Shown in pieces: positions 9,817 to 20,367 of a stretch of DNA of 64,000 bases. The translations under genes were made by a program, and so were the position numbers. The first letter of the stretch is position 1, and the number at the start of each line of letters is the position of its first letter. The stretch is from an uncultured Alphaproteobacteria bacterium. GTDB taxonomy: Bacteria; Pseudomonadota; Alphaproteobacteria; HIMB59. The notes under the pieces are model-generated. The model was not told the DNA's origin and did not search any database. It worked only from the letters and a program-made list of their open reading frames with translations. The stretch is from the NCBI GenBank assembly GCA_902524245.1, contig CABZCN010000004.1, forward strand, positions 21,238 through 85,237. The letters run 5' to 3'.

Positions 9817-11070
9817 TTAATTTTCACCCACTTTTTTTTTTATTTTTACTTTTTCTTTATATACGATTATCGGTCTATTTGAGATTACTGACTCTTTACT
9901 TAAAACTACCTTATCCACAGAATCCTTATCAGGAATATCATACATACAATCAAGAAGTAGCTTTTCCATAATTGACCTGAGGCCTCTTGCACCAATTTTT
10001 TTTTCAACAGCTAATTGAGCAATTTGCTCTCTACCATCTTCAGTTATCTCGAATTCAACCCCTTCAAAAGAAAAAAGAGCCTTGTATTGTTTTGATATTG
10101 CATTTTTTGGTCTTGTAATAATCTCTTTTAAATCTTCTAGGGATAATTCATTTAGACTAGCGCTTACAGGAAGTCTTCCAACTAATTCAGGTATTAATCC
10201 GAATTTAATCAGATCGTCATTCTCAAGTTGTGATGTCATTGGTTGATCCTGATTAATTGATTTATTAAAACCTATAGACTTTTTATTTACACGATTTTTT
10301 ATGATTTTATCAATTCCTTCAAAAGCGCCTCCGCAAACAAACAATATATTTTTTGTATCAACTTGAAGAAACTCTTGTTGAGGATGTTTTCTTCCACCTT
10401 GAGGAGGCACACTAGCAGTTGTTCCCTCAATTATTTTTAGTAAAGCTTGTTGAACTCCTTCACCTGATACATCTCTTGTAATTGATGGATTTTCACTTTT
10501 TCTTCCCACTTTATCTATTTCATCAATATATACGATACCCTTTTGGGCCAAAGTAACATCATAATCACATTGCTGCAGTAATCTTAAAATAATATTTTCT
10601 ACATCTTCACCAACATATCCAGCCTCTGTTAGAGTGGTTGCATCAGCAATTGTAAAAGGCACATTTAAAAATTTTGCTAAGGTTTGAGCTAAAAGTGTTT
10701 TACCACAACCTGTTGGTCCAATAAGTAATATGTTTGATTTAGAAATTTCAATATCTTTTGAGGGGTTTTGAACTCTCTTATAATGATTGTAAACAGATAC
10801 AGATAATATTTTTTTTGCATGATCTTGACCAATTATATGATCATCAAGATAATTATAGATCTCACTTGGCTTTGGTATCTCAAATTTTTTCTTTGTGTCA
10901 ATTTTATCATCTTCAACAAGTATATCCTTACATAAAACCACACACTCATTACAAATATAGACATTTGGTCCAGCAATTAGTTTTTTAACTTCTTCTTGGC
11001 TTTTACCACAAAAGGAGCATGATATTTTTTTATCAGAGCTATTAGCAGAGATTATTTTTTCATCAGACAT
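9817..11070 (-). CDS. clpX: ClpX, ATPase subunit of ClpXP protease
   Basis: ClpX unfolds tagged proteins and feeds them to ClpP. The 417-residue protein has the N-terminal zinc-binding domain with Cys18, Cys21, Cys40 and Cys43, the Walker A motif [15 protein letters not shown], Walker [10 protein letters not shown], and the pore and sensor regions through to [20 protein letters not shown] lysine-rich tail closes it. It begins 2 bases after clpP ends, so the two subunits are co-transcribed. Confidence 0.97.
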   Translation of the reverse strand: MSDEKIISANSSDKKISCSFCGKSQEEVKKLIAGPNVYICNECVVLCKDILVEDDKIDTKKKFEIPKPSEIYNYLDDHIIGQDHAKKILSVSVYNHYKRVQNPSKDIEISKSNILLIGPTGCGKTLLAQTLAKFLNVPFTIADATTLTEAGYVGEDVENIILRLLQQCDYDVTLAQKGIVYIDEIDKVGRKSENPSITRDVSGEGVQQALLKIIEGTTASVPPQGGRKHPQQEFLQVDTKNILFVCGGAFEGIDKIIKNRVNKKSIGFNKSINQDQPMTSQLENDDLIKFGLIPELVGRLPVSASLNELSLEDLKEIITRPKNAISKQYKALFSFEGVEFEITEDGREQIAQLAVEKKIGARGLRSIMEKLLLDCMYDIPDKDSVDKVVLSKESVISNRPIIVYKEKVKIKKKVGEN

Positions 11071-11072
11071 TT

Positions 11073-11663
11073 TTATTTTTCAATTCTAGTAGTAATTACT
11101 TTATCTATCAAACCAAATTTTTGCGCCTCTTCAGGGTCAAAGAATCTATCTCTTTCCATTGCCTTTTCTATTTCACCAATGCTTATTTTGGTATGCTTTT
11201 GATATATTTCATTGAGTCTTTTTTTTGTCTTTAATATCTCTTCAGCATGAATTTTAATATCACTTGCTTGTCCTGAAAAACCACCAGATGGTTGATGAAT
11301 CATTATTTTAGAGTGTGGTAAGGCATACCTGTTGCCCTCTTTTCCTGCAGCGAGTATTAATGAACCTGCAGAGGCAGCTTGACCAATACAAACAGTATGA
11401 ACAGGGCATTTAATATATTGCATAGTGTCATACATCGCCAATCCAGCTGTGACTAGACCACCAGGTGAATTAATATAAAGATTAATTGGTTCTTCAGGAC
11501 TCTCAGACTCTAAAAATAAAAGTTGAGCGCATATCAAAGAGGCAGATTCATCATTGATAGCGCCTGTTAAAAAAATAATTCTTTCTCTGAGCAGTCTGGA
11601 GAAAATATCAAAAGATCTCTCCCCTTTTCCTGATTGTTCAATGACTATGGGTACTAGATTCAT
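11073..11663 (-). CDS. clpP: ClpP, proteolytic subunit of Clp proteases
   Basis: ClpP is the serine peptidase chamber used by ClpX. The 196-residue protein has the nucleophile serine in [11 protein letters not shown], the catalytic histidine in [11 protein letters not shown], and an aspartate in the [10 protein letters not shown] region. A short N-terminal stretch ([19 protein letters not shown]) matches the mature or propeptide start usual in alphaproteobacteria. It overlaps the 3' end of tig by 26 bases. Confidence 0.97.
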   Translation of the reverse strand: MNLVPIVIEQSGKGERSFDIFSRLLRERIIFLTGAINDESASLICAQLLFLESESPEEPINLYINSPGGLVTAGLAMYDTMQYIKCPVHTVCIGQAASAGSLILAAGKEGNRYALPHSKIMIHQPSGGFSGQASDIKIHAEEILKTKKRLNEIYQKHTKISIGEIEKAMERDRFFDPEEAQKFGLIDKVITTRIEK

Positions 11664-12864
11664 GTTTTTGAGATCCTTTTTTCATAAGCTCTTCTAAGCT
11701 TAACTTAGTTTCTTTGATTTTAAAAGTTTTCATAGACTCATCTGCTATTTTATTTCTAAGAAGAGTACCATAAGCAGCTTCTGCCGTTCTTTGATCAATT
11801 TTTTCACCATAATATTTTTGAATATACTCTTGGAGTTCTTTCTGCTCAACTTTTACATCTAAAAATTTTACTAATTCAGAAAAAAGAACGTCTTTTTGAA
11901 TATTCTCACTTGTGAGTTTTTTTAAACTATCAATTCTTTCTTTGTGCTCATCTTTCATTTTAGATAAATCAATTTGATATTTTCTTTTAAGCTCAAGATT
12001 TACAACCTCCTCGTTGATATCAATCTTTTTCTTTTGAGAGAGGACTTTAAGTAGATCTTCAATAAAAAACTCTTTTTGAAGATAATTCATATCCTCATTG
12101 AGTTTATTATCAATTTTGTCATTTAATTCTTTAGTAGATTTTAATTTTAAAATCTTAATCAACTCTTCATCATTCTTGGGATAGATCTTTTTATTTATAT
12201 CTTTGACTTGAGCGTTTATCTTTATTCCTTTTGTAGAAAAATTAATATCAGATTTATTTTTAATTTTTAAAAGAGCTTTTTTTAAGTCTAAAAATACTTC
12301 TTCTTTAGTTTGGGTGTTTAAGTCTACTCTTACCTCTTTTTGAGAAAATAATTTTTTTTGTTCATCTTCATAATTTAATATTTCAAAATCTATAACAGAA
12401 TTTTCATCTGATATATCTATACTCTCTAATGAATAGTACTCTTTTCTTACTTTTTCTCTAAAATCATCAATGTCTTTTTTTGTTACCTCTGATGTAACTT
12501 TCTCTATTTCACTTGTTTTTAACTCATCCATTTTAATTTCGGGTTTTAAATAAAAAGCCAAGGTAAAATTATAATTATCTTTAAAATTAACATCAGGTTG
12601 TATCAGGGATTGTATTTTTTCATCCTCACTGATTTTATTTATATTTTTTGATACCTCTTCATTTAATACCTCGTTTTCAATTTGAAGACCAATTTTAGAC
12701 TTTATGATGCTTACCGGTACTTTGCCCTTTCTAAAACCTGCAATTTCAAAAGTAGGTTGCTTTTCTGATATTTTTTCGTCAATAATTTTAGCAATGGCGC
12801 TTTGATCTAAAGATACCTCAAAAGATGATTTGTAACTTTTTTTTTCTATGTTTTTATAATCCAT
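11638..12864 (-). CDS. tig: Trigger factor, ribosome-associated chaperone and prolyl isomerase
   Basis: Trigger factor binds nascent chains at the ribosome exit tunnel. The signature loop [17 protein letters not shown], which docks to ribosomal protein L23, is present near residue 40. A PPIase-like middle and a helical C-terminal arm region follow. The start at 12864 ([18 protein letters not shown]) is chosen because the open frame continues upstream only through the tRNA-Leu gene. The resulting 408 residues are slightly shorter than the usual ~430-450. The protein is highly charged and lysine-rich, as often in AT-rich genomes. Confidence 0.93.
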   Translation of the reverse strand: MDYKNIEKKSYKSSFEVSLDQSAIAKIIDEKISEKQPTFEIAGFRKGKVPVSIIKSKIGLQIENEVLNEEVSKNINKISEDEKIQSLIQPDVNFKDNYNFTLAFYLKPEIKMDELKTSEIEKVTSEVTKKDIDDFREKVRKEYYSLESIDISDENSVIDFEILNYEDEQKKLFSQKEVRVDLNTQTKEEVFLDLKKALLKIKNKSDINFSTKGIKINAQVKDINKKIYPKNDEELIKILKLKSTKELNDKIDNKLNEDMNYLQKEFFIEDLLKVLSQKKKIDINEEVVNLELKRKYQIDLSKMKDEHKERIDSLKKLTSENIQKDVLFSELVKFLDVKVEQKELQEYIQKYYGEKIDQRTAEAAYGTLLRNKIADESMKTFKIKETKLSLEELMKKGSQKHESSTHSH

Positions 12865-12877
12865 ATTAATTGTATTC

Positions 12878-12959
12878 TGGTGCGCCAGGAGGGACTCGAA
12901 CCCCCACGGTTGCCCACTGGTTCCTAAGACCAGCGCGTCTACCATTCCGCCACTGGCGC
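12878..12959 (-). tRNA. tRNA-Leu (anticodon TAG)
   Basis: On the minus strand the acceptor stem GCGCCAG pairs with CTGGCGC. The D arm contains TGGCGGAATGGTAGACGCG, typical of type II tRNA-Leu. The anticodon loop is CTTAGGA (TAG), a short variable arm follows, and CCA is encoded. It ends 13 bases before the tig start. Confidence 0.96.
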
Positions 12960-12965
12960 ACAAAT

Positions 12966-13043
12966 TGGGGCGAGTAAGGGGACTTGAACCCCCGACCTCC
13001 GGTACCACAAACCGGCGCTCTAACCAACTGAGCTACACCCGCC
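12966..13043 (-). tRNA. tRNA-His (anticodon GTG)
   Basis: On the minus strand the gene begins with the extra G at position -1 typical of tRNA-His, followed by GCGGGTG paired with TACTCGC and a C discriminator. The anticodon loop is TTGTGGT (GTG) and the 3' CCA is encoded. Confidence 0.96.
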
Positions 13044-13069
13044 AAAAATTGAATTAATTTATAGTATAG

Positions 13070-13447
<378 letters not shown>

Positions 13448-13487
13448 TTTTTACATAAACCAAGTTAACAACTCAGGAGGTTATTAA

Positions 13488-14903
13488 ATGGACAAAAAAT
13501 CATTACAAAAAATGATCGATGAAAATGGTATTAAGTACATTGATTTTAGATTTACTGATCCTTTAGGAACATGGCAGCACTTTTCAAACCATATCAATAC
13601 ATTTGAAATGGACGTATTTGAGGAAGGTATTGGTTTCGACGGCTCTTCAATTAGATGTTTTCAGTCAATTGAAGCTAGTGACATGATATTAATTCCAGAT
13701 ATTGAGACTGCATTTGTAGATCCCTTTTTTACAGATCCTACTCTAGTTCTAATCTGTGACATTCAAGATCCAATTACTGGACAAAAGTACGATAAAGATC
13801 CAAGATACGTTGCAAAAAAAGCAGAAGAATTCGTTAAAACCTCAGGAGTTGGTGATAGCATTTTCTTTGGACCAGAAGCTGAATTTTTTCTTTTCAATAA
13901 CGTTCAAATTAATACGCACCCTCATCACTCTTCTTTTTCAGTTGACTCCGGTGAAGCAGTTTGGAATACAGGCACAGCTGAAGGTCCAAATCTAGGTTAT
14001 AAAGTTAGAAATAAAGGTGGCTATTTCCCATGCCCACCTCATGACACTATGCAAGATGTTAGATCAGAAATGGTAAATCACATGGTTGCAATTGGTATGA
14101 GTGTTGAAGCGCAACACCACGAAGTTGCTACTGCTGGTCAATGTGAAATTGATTTAAAATTCGATACATTGGTTAAGATGGCCGATGATCTTCAAAAATA
14201 TAAATACGTTGTGAGAAACACAGCAAAAAGTAATGGTTTAAGTGCTACTTTTATGCCAAAACCTCTTTCAAACGACAATGGTTCAGGAATGCATTGTCAC
14301 CAAAGTATTTGGTCAAACGGTAAACCAGTATTTTACGGTGAAGGCGGATATGCCAATCTTAGTGATGAAGCAAAATTTTATATTGGTGGTTTGCTTAAGC
14401 ACGCACCATCTTTATTAGCCTTTACAAATCCAACTATTAACTCTTACAAGAGATTAGTTCCAGGTTATGAGGCTCCGGTAAAACTTGCATACTCTAATAG
14501 AAATAGAAGTGCTATATGTAGAATCCCTGCATACTCACCATCTCCGAAAGCAAAAAGAGTTGAGTTTAGATGTCCAGATGCAACTGCAAATGGTTATTTA
14601 GCATTTTCAGCTATGCTTATGGCAGGTTTAGATGGAATTAAGAATAGAATTGATCCTGGTGAACCAATGGATAAAAATCTTTATGATTTACCTCCTGAAG
14701 AGCAATCTAAAGTAAAGGAAGTACCTGGTACTCTTGAGGAAGCGATTAATAATCTTGAGTCAAATCATGATTATCTTTTAGAGGGTAATGTGTTTACCAA
14801 AGATTTAATCGAGTCATATATCGAATACAAAAGAGAAGAAGAAATCGAACCAAATAAACTGCTAGTTACACCTGCTGAGTTCGACATGTATTACGATTAC
14901 TAA
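13488..14903 (+). CDS. glnA: Glutamine synthetase type I (GlnA)
   Basis: This is the housekeeping GS that makes glutamine from glutamate, ammonia and ATP. The 471-residue protein has FDGSSIRCF near 50, FFGPEAEFFLF, the substrate and ATP motif GSGMHCHQSIW near 266-274, and NRNRSAICRIP near 337-347. The adenylylation loop is present as NLYDLPPEE with Tyr399 as the predicted modification site, in line with the neighbouring glnE. A strong AGGAGG lies 8 bases before the ATG. It is clearly distinct from the three GS-like paralogues further along. Confidence 0.97.
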   Translation: MDKKSLQKMIDENGIKYIDFRFTDPLGTWQHFSNHINTFEMDVFEEGIGFDGSSIRCFQSIEASDMILIPDIETAFVDPFFTDPTLVLICDIQDPITGQKYDKDPRYVAKKAEEFVKTSGVGDSIFFGPEAEFFLFNNVQINTHPHHSSFSVDSGEAVWNTGTAEGPNLGYKVRNKGGYFPCPPHDTMQDVRSEMVNHMVAIGMSVEAQHHEVATAGQCEIDLKFDTLVKMADDLQKYKYVVRNTAKSNGLSATFMPKPLSNDNGSGMHCHQSIWSNGKPVFYGEGGYANLSDEAKFYIGGLLKHAPSLLAFTNPTINSYKRLVPGYEAPVKLAYSNRNRSAICRIPAYSPSPKAKRVEFRCPDATANGYLAFSAMLMAGLDGIKNRIDPGEPMDKNLYDLPPEEQSKVKEVPGTLEEAINNLESNHDYLLEGNVFTKDLIESYIEYKREEEIEPNKLLVTPAEFDMYYDY

Positions 14904-14904
14904 A

Positions 14905-17229
14905 CTAAATTAAAAGCAACCTGTCTAAATATTTTTTATTATCTACTTTGGACGGGTTGCTAGTTAGATTTTCAAACATAAGCAACTCTCTTAAATAATT
15001 AATATCGTCACGATATGAAAACTCTTTATTATTTATGTGGTTGATGTCTTCTTTAATTTTAAAGAGTTGAAAAAGATCCTTATTATTTTTTAAAGGATTT
15101 TTTATATCTACTATTTTTAAAAAGTATTCATTATCAATTTTAGAAAAGTTTGAAATAATTTGATTTTTCATTTTTGTAAAATACTTAACTAATTTTATAT
15201 TATTTGTTAAAAGACATACCTTCATAAAAGATAATTTATGAAATGGTTCACTAGTCTTTGAATAAAATGAAAAGAAATTTTCAATATTAATGACTTGATC
15301 AGAGTCTCTATCAAAAGGTTTATTTCTATCATCAATTATTAGGATATTTGGGTCAATATATTGTTTCATTATCGAGTAAAATCTCCTTACAATTTTAATA
15401 TTATCTATGTGATTATTTTTGTTTGATTGATATATAAAAAAAATATCTAAATCGGAAAAATTCGTAGCCATTTTGACACCGTAACTTCCAAATAAAATCG
15501 GTGTTAAGTCAGAGAAAATATTGCTTCTATTAACAATGTATTCATTTTTAACTAGTTCAAAAATATAAAAAATAAACTTTCTTACAGCAGTATTTCGTTT
15601 TTTGAGGAAGTCAGTATTTGTTATTTTTTTTGAAAGTAACAAATAATCTAAAAGGAATAAAATTTCATAAATATCCTGAATTGATTTTTTTAAATCTAAA
15701 TCAAAATTATCAGAAAATTCTCTCAGCTTAAAAGTAGGTATGCCATAATTAAAAAAATAGACTAGTGACTCTATTAAAAAATTATTTTTGTAAATAAGAT
15801 TTGTTAATTTTGAAGAATTCTCAAATATGAAAGCTAACTCTAAAAAAATTTTATTATTGTATTTGTATAAAGCAGTTAAATGGACTCCAGACTTATAATA
15901 GTTAATTAAATAGTCAAATTTTATAATTAGATCATCTCGTTTATTATGTGTTGATAAAATATTTATGAGACTTGAAATAGACTCTAAATAATCATTTTTT
16001 ACTGTTTCTGAACTATTGATGTTCTCAGCTCGTTTTAAAAGACTATTAATAATTTTTTGGCTAGACTCATTAAATTTTTCACGTTGTAAACTTTCTCTAT
16101 TTATTTTAGGGAAAAATAAACGCTGATATATTGTTTGAATTTCAAATTTATGCTTATCTAATTTTTTTGAAAAGTTATCTAATACTAAATTTAAATAGGT
16201 TTCATTAGAGTCAATTATATTCTGAAAAGTATTCTTTTTTATGTGTAAATAATTCTCAATTTTACGGAAGTAATAATATGCCTTTGTTATATTTTTTAAG
16301 TCATTTTTTGGAATTATATTTTCATGTTTTTTTAAATTTATAAGTAATTTATGAATATTACTCTCTTTAAGAGAATTTATTTTTCCAGACCAAAGAAGTT
16401 GGTTAAAATGTATTATATTTTCACAAGATCGAATAAAGCCATAAGAATTTTTTATATCTAGCTTTTGTTCAGTATTACTGGAGGCAAAAAGCTTTTTAAT
16501 TTCATCTATAGCGTAATAGTCAAATGTTCTTCTAAATAAAAAACTTTTTATTGCTTCCTTAAATAAGAAATATTTTTGAATATCGCCACACAAAAAACTT
16601 GATCTATGAAATGCTAATCTCTCCCAATTTCTGCCAACTGAAGTATAGTAATTAATTGCTTGATCCATATCAGATATAATTAATGAATCACCAAAATCTG
16701 GTCGTAACCTTAAATCTATTTTATGAAAAAAAGTCTCAGAAATATTCGATATTTTACTAATGGTTTTCTTTATAGATTTATTAAAATCTTGGAGGGAAAT
16801 AGGACTATTTTTGGAGTCATAGAATATGATTATATCGATATCAGAGGCAAAATTTAAATCTCTTACTCCAATTTTACCCATACCTAAAATAAAATAATAT
16901 TTTTTTAAACTATTATTAAATGATCTGTATAGATTGATATTAATGATTTTACTTAAAATATTTTTGCATAAAACAGACCACAATCTTGATCCATTAGACT
17001 GAGAAATTAAATTTTGATGAATTGATATAAAAATTAAATAAATAAGCTCATTTTTAAGTGTATTTATATTGAGAAAGTTAGTTGTAGAGGAATTAGAATA
17101 TTTTTTTATATTACTTTTGTAGTGGTTAAGTATTAATTGAGCATCAACCTTTGAAACATCATAAGAATTATTAAGATATTCATATTTTGATAAGAAAGTG
17201 GAAGATTTATATAATCTCTCTAACTCCAA
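14905..17229 (-). CDS. glnE: Bifunctional glutamine synthetase adenylyltransferase/deadenylase (GlnE)
   Basis: GlnE attaches AMP to and removes AMP from GlnA under control of P-II. Two nucleotidyltransferase motifs are visible. The N-terminal (deadenylase) one reads LGMGKIGVRDLNFASDIDII and the C-terminal (adenylylase) one reads LFGSYGVKMATNFSDLDIFF, each with the G-x-G/S and DxD pattern. At 774 residues it is well below the ~940 of enterobacteria, and it is highly diverged and lysine/asparagine-rich. Its end is one base from the convergent glnA stop, and its start overlaps the dus stop by 10 bases. The C-terminal site has Ser-Tyr-Gly in place of the common Arg-Leu-Gly. Confidence 0.88.
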   Translation of the reverse strand: MELERLYKSSTFLSKYEYLNNSYDVSKVDAQLILNHYKSNIKKYSNSSTTNFLNINTLKNELIYLIFISIHQNLISQSNGSRLWSVLCKNILSKIININLYRSFNNSLKKYYFILGMGKIGVRDLNFASDIDIIIFYDSKNSPISLQDFNKSIKKTISKISNISETFFHKIDLRLRPDFGDSLIISDMDQAINYYTSVGRNWERLAFHRSSFLCGDIQKYFLFKEAIKSFLFRRTFDYYAIDEIKKLFASSNTEQKLDIKNSYGFIRSCENIIHFNQLLWSGKINSLKESNIHKLLINLKKHENIIPKNDLKNITKAYYYFRKIENYLHIKKNTFQNIIDSNETYLNLVLDNFSKKLDKHKFEIQTIYQRLFFPKINRESLQREKFNESSQKIINSLLKRAENINSSETVKNDYLESISSLINILSTHNKRDDLIIKFDYLINYYKSGVHLTALYKYNNKIFLELAFIFENSSKLTNLIYKNNFLIESLVYFFNYGIPTFKLREFSDNFDLDLKKSIQDIYEILFLLDYLLLSKKITNTDFLKKRNTAVRKFIFYIFELVKNEYIVNRSNIFSDLTPILFGSYGVKMATNFSDLDIFFIYQSNKNNHIDNIKIVRRFYSIMKQYIDPNILIIDDRNKPFDRDSDQVINIENFFSFYSKTSEPFHKLSFMKVCLLTNNIKLVKYFTKMKNQIISNFSKIDNEYFLKIVDIKNPLKNNKDLFQLFKIKEDINHINNKEFSYRDDINYLRELLMFENLTSNPSKVDNKKYLDRLLLI

Positions 17230-18146
17230 ATGGCATTCCTCTCAAAATAATTTAGTAAGCCACTATAGTTATTAATAACTGAGATTTCTTTTTTTACTTT
17301 TTTGGAATTTGATATGTTACTAAGTGCAGTGAGTATACTTTTTTTTAATAAATTAATATTTAAATATTTGTAATGCTCTAATTCATTTATTGTATTAATT
17401 ATTGAAGCTGTCTTCTTTTTGACATTCTCAAGATCTAATTTTTCTAAAAAAAAAGCGTCTTTCGCAAATTGCCTACCAATCATAAATTGAGTAATATTTT
17501 TTGACTGAAAAAATTTAAAGGTTTCTAAATCATTAACCTCACCATTAGGAATAAGTTCCATTTCAGGAAATTGATCACAACACTCTAAAAATAAATTGTA
17601 ATTAATTTTTGGAATTGTTCTATTTTTTTTGGTATCTAAGTTCAAAACACCATTTCTACAATGTATAAATACTTTTTTAATTCCTATTTCATTAAACAAT
17701 TTAAGATAATCAAAAATATAACTCTTATCCTCATTCATACCTAAACCAAGTCTACATTTTACCGATACATCTTTATTATATTTGATCAATTCAAATAAAC
17801 ATTTTTTTACTAAGTCATACTTTTGGGTTAAAGCTAAACCAAGCATATTTTCTTGGACTCTAGAGCTTGGGCAACCTAAATTAAAATTTACATGTTTAAT
17901 AATATCTACTTTATTTAAAATATTTATTGCTCTTTTAATTTCTTCAGGATCTGAGCCTGCAATTTGAATGGCGCTTTTATTATTTTTTAAAAAATGCTTG
18001 GTTATTGTTTTAGTCTCATTGTGGATGATTGCTTTATCCACTATCATTTCAGAAAAGGTAGTTACACTATTTCCATAAATGTTTTCGACTAAACTTCTAA
18101 AATAGCAGTCTGTGTAACCCATCATTGGTGCTAAATAATAATTCAT
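17220..18146 (-). CDS. tRNA-dihydrouridine synthase (Dus family)
   Basis: Dus enzymes are FMN-dependent and reduce uridine to dihydrouridine in tRNA. The 308-residue protein begins YYLAPMMGYTDCYFRSLVE, the FMN-barrel start. The catalytic-cysteine motif NLGCPSSRVQENMLGLAL is near residue 90, then VKCRLGLG, IHCRNG and the late NGEVND and MIGRQFAKD phosphate-binding region. The CPSSRV form is closer to DusC-type enzymes than to the CPAKKV of DusA/B, so I leave the subfamily open. It precedes and overlaps glnE. Confidence 0.85.
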   Translation of the reverse strand: MNYYLAPMMGYTDCYFRSLVENIYGNSVTTFSEMIVDKAIIHNETKTITKHFLKNNKSAIQIAGSDPEEIKRAINILNKVDIIKHVNFNLGCPSSRVQENMLGLALTQKYDLVKKCLFELIKYNKDVSVKCRLGLGMNEDKSYIFDYLKLFNEIGIKKVFIHCRNGVLNLDTKKNRTIPKINYNLFLECCDQFPEMELIPNGEVNDLETFKFFQSKNITQFMIGRQFAKDAFFLEKLDLENVKKKTASIINTINELEHYKYLNINLLKKSILTALSNISNSKKVKKEISVINNYSGLLNYFERNAIWS

Positions 18147-18212
18147 CGAAAAAATTCTTTTAATAATTGAAAAATACTTTAATAAAAGTAAAAATCATTA
18201 AAAATCAAGACA

Positions 18213-18545
18213 TTGGAAAATTTCAACATAAATCAACTAGTTTTTAACTCTGATGGGCTAATACCTACAATTGCTCAAGAGAAGTCAACTAATGAAATTC
18301 TTATGATGGCCTATTCAAATAAAAATTCTATTGAAATGACAGTAAAAACAAAAAAAGCTCACTTTTGGAGTAGAAGTAAAAAAAAATTATGGTTAAAAGG
18401 CGAAACTTCTGGCAATAAACTTAATATTACTAATATTTATACTGATTGTGACAGTGACGCTTTAATTTATGAAGTAGAGCTTGAAGGAATTGGCGCTTGT
18501 CATACGGGTAAAAAAAGTTGTTTTTATAAAAAATTAGAATTATGA
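18213..18545 (+). CDS. hisI: Phosphoribosyl-AMP cyclohydrolase (HisI)
   Basis: HisI opens the purine ring of phosphoribosyl-AMP in histidine synthesis. The 110-residue protein has LMMAYSNKNSIEMTVKTKKA, HFWSRSKKKLWLKGETSGN and the zinc-binding cysteines in IYTDCDSDALIYEVE and GACHTGKKSCFY. The start codon is TTG (18213); no in-frame ATG fits better upstream. It is a stand-alone gene, not fused to HisE, and overlaps the thrS start as ATGA rather than sitting in a his operon. Confidence 0.94.
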   Translation: MENFNINQLVFNSDGLIPTIAQEKSTNEILMMAYSNKNSIEMTVKTKKAHFWSRSKKKLWLKGETSGNKLNITNIYTDCDSDALIYEVELEGIGACHTGKKSCFYKKLEL

Positions 18546-20326
18546 GCGATATAATAGCATATAAAGACTCGAATAATAATTATTGGGATACTGAAGTTGA
18601 AAATAGCACTCCCATTAAACCTAAATCTGATGATGCATTAAATATAATGCGCCACGATATGGCTCACATTTTGGCTGAAGCTGTAATTACTCTTTTTCCA
18701 AATGCTAAACCAACTATTGGTCCTTTTATAAAGAACGGTTTTTATTATGACTTTGATATGGAAAGCACTCTATCAGATGATGACTTAGCTAATATAGAAA
18801 AAAAAATGAAAGAAATTCTCTTAGAGGGAAGAGACTTTTTAAAGAGGGCAGTAACTAAAAAAGAAGCATCAGAAATATTTAAGGATAATAAATATAAATT
18901 GGAACTTATTAATAATTTAGATAATTCCGATGAAATAACACTTTACGAGCAAAAAAATTTTACTGACCTTTGTAAAGGCCCTCATCATAAAAGCACAAAA
19001 GATTATAATGCCAGCTTTAAAATAACAAATGTATCAGGGGCTTATTGGAGAGGTATTAGCACTAACAAAATGCTTCAAAGAATTTATGCAACCGCTTGGT
19101 ATTCTGAAAAAGAACTTCGGGTTTATTTAAAAAATTTAGAAGAGGCTAAAGAAAGAAATCATAGAAGATTAGGCACTGATATGGGTTTGTTCCTTCTAAC
19201 TGATTTATCAGCAGGGAATGTATTTTGGAAAGATAAAGGCTTAACATTGTATCAAAATATTGAAAAATATATTCGCTCTGAGCAACAAAAACTTAACTAT
19301 TTTGAAGTAAAAACACCTGAGCTAGTTTCAAATGAGCTTTGGATAAAGTCTGGTCATTGGGACAATTTTAAAGAAAATATGTTTACATCAGAAACTGACA
19401 ATAAGACATTTGCACTAAAACCTATGAATTGTCCATGTCATATTGTTTTATTTAACTCTCAACTAATAACTTACAAAGATTTACCACTTAGATACTCGGA
19501 GTTTGGTAAGTGTCATAGATACGAACCCTCTGGAGCTCTAAATGGATTATTTAGGGTCAGAGGTTTTACTCAAGATGATGCCCACATATTTTGTTCTGCA
19601 GAACAAATTTATGATGTTTGTAATGAGACAACCCTATTAATTGAGAGAGTGTATAAAAAGTTCGGATTTGAAAAAATAAAATATAATATTTCTACTCGCC
19701 CAGAAAAAAGTATTGGTACGCAAGAAAACTGGGACAATGCTGAAAATCAGTTAAAAAAAGTTTTAAAAGACAACAATAAAGAATTTAATATTTTAGAGGG
19801 TGAAGGGGCATTCTATGGCCCAAAAATAGAATTTACATTAGAGGACTCACTGGGTCGAGAATGGCAATGTGGAACGATACAAATTGACTTCAATCTCCCT
19901 GATAGATTGGGTGCAAAATACAAAGACAAAGATGACAAAAATCAAGTTCCAATAATGATACACCGAGCAGTTGTCGGATCTCTAGAAAGGTTTATAGCAA
20001 TTATTCTTGAAAACACTAATGGCTGGCTTCCTTTATTTGTTACGCCCATACAACTTGCAATTCTACCTGTGTCCGAAAAATTTGTTGATCATAGTAACCG
20101 AATTAAAGGGGAACTTCAAAAACTGGGTGTAAGAGTAATTGTTGATGGATCTGATAACAAATTGGGTTATAAAATAAGAAATTCTGTTTCTAAAAAGATA
20201 CCCTATTCTCTAGTAATGGGTGAGAAAGAGATTGAGTCAGACTCATTTACTCTAAGAAGTAATGAGGGTAAGAATACTTCTTTTGATGATATTAAAACTC
20301 TCTCAGATTTCTTTATCAGTAATTAA
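18542..20326 (+). CDS. thrS: Threonyl-tRNA synthetase without the N-terminal TGS domain
   Basis: ThrS charges tRNA-Thr. The 594-residue protein starts almost directly at the editing domain (IMRHDMAHILAEAVITLFPN with HxxxH), with only about 35 residues before it, so the ~60-residue TGS domain of most bacterial ThrS is missing. The zinc-binding catalytic site has MNCPCH. Class II motif 2 is in YRYEPSGALNGLFRVRGFTQDDAH-type sequence (here RYSEFGKCHRYEPSGAL and onward), and motif 3 lies in PIMIHRAVVGSLERF. The C-terminal anticodon-binding domain is complete. The 4-base overlap with hisI fixes the start. Confidence 0.95.
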   Translation: MSDIIAYKDSNNNYWDTEVENSTPIKPKSDDALNIMRHDMAHILAEAVITLFPNAKPTIGPFIKNGFYYDFDMESTLSDDDLANIEKKMKEILLEGRDFLKRAVTKKEASEIFKDNKYKLELINNLDNSDEITLYEQKNFTDLCKGPHHKSTKDYNASFKITNVSGAYWRGISTNKMLQRIYATAWYSEKELRVYLKNLEEAKERNHRRLGTDMGLFLLTDLSAGNVFWKDKGLTLYQNIEKYIRSEQQKLNYFEVKTPELVSNELWIKSGHWDNFKENMFTSETDNKTFALKPMNCPCHIVLFNSQLITYKDLPLRYSEFGKCHRYEPSGALNGLFRVRGFTQDDAHIFCSAEQIYDVCNETTLLIERVYKKFGFEKIKYNISTRPEKSIGTQENWDNAENQLKKVLKDNNKEFNILEGEGAFYGPKIEFTLEDSLGREWQCGTIQIDFNLPDRLGAKYKDKDDKNQVPIMIHRAVVGSLERFIAIILENTNGWLPLFVTPIQLAILPVSEKFVDHSNRIKGELQKLGVRVIVDGSDNKLGYKIRNSVSKKIPYSLVMGEKEIESDSFTLRSNEGKNTSFDDIKTLSDFFISN

Positions 20327-20367
20327 CTATTAAAAAGTTAATTTATAAAATAAGTTAATTTCTTAAA

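Noticed and set aside
12865..13008. Open frame extending tig upstream by 48 residues
   Set aside because: The extension runs through the tRNA-Leu gene and part of tRNA-His; trigger factor proper begins at 12864.
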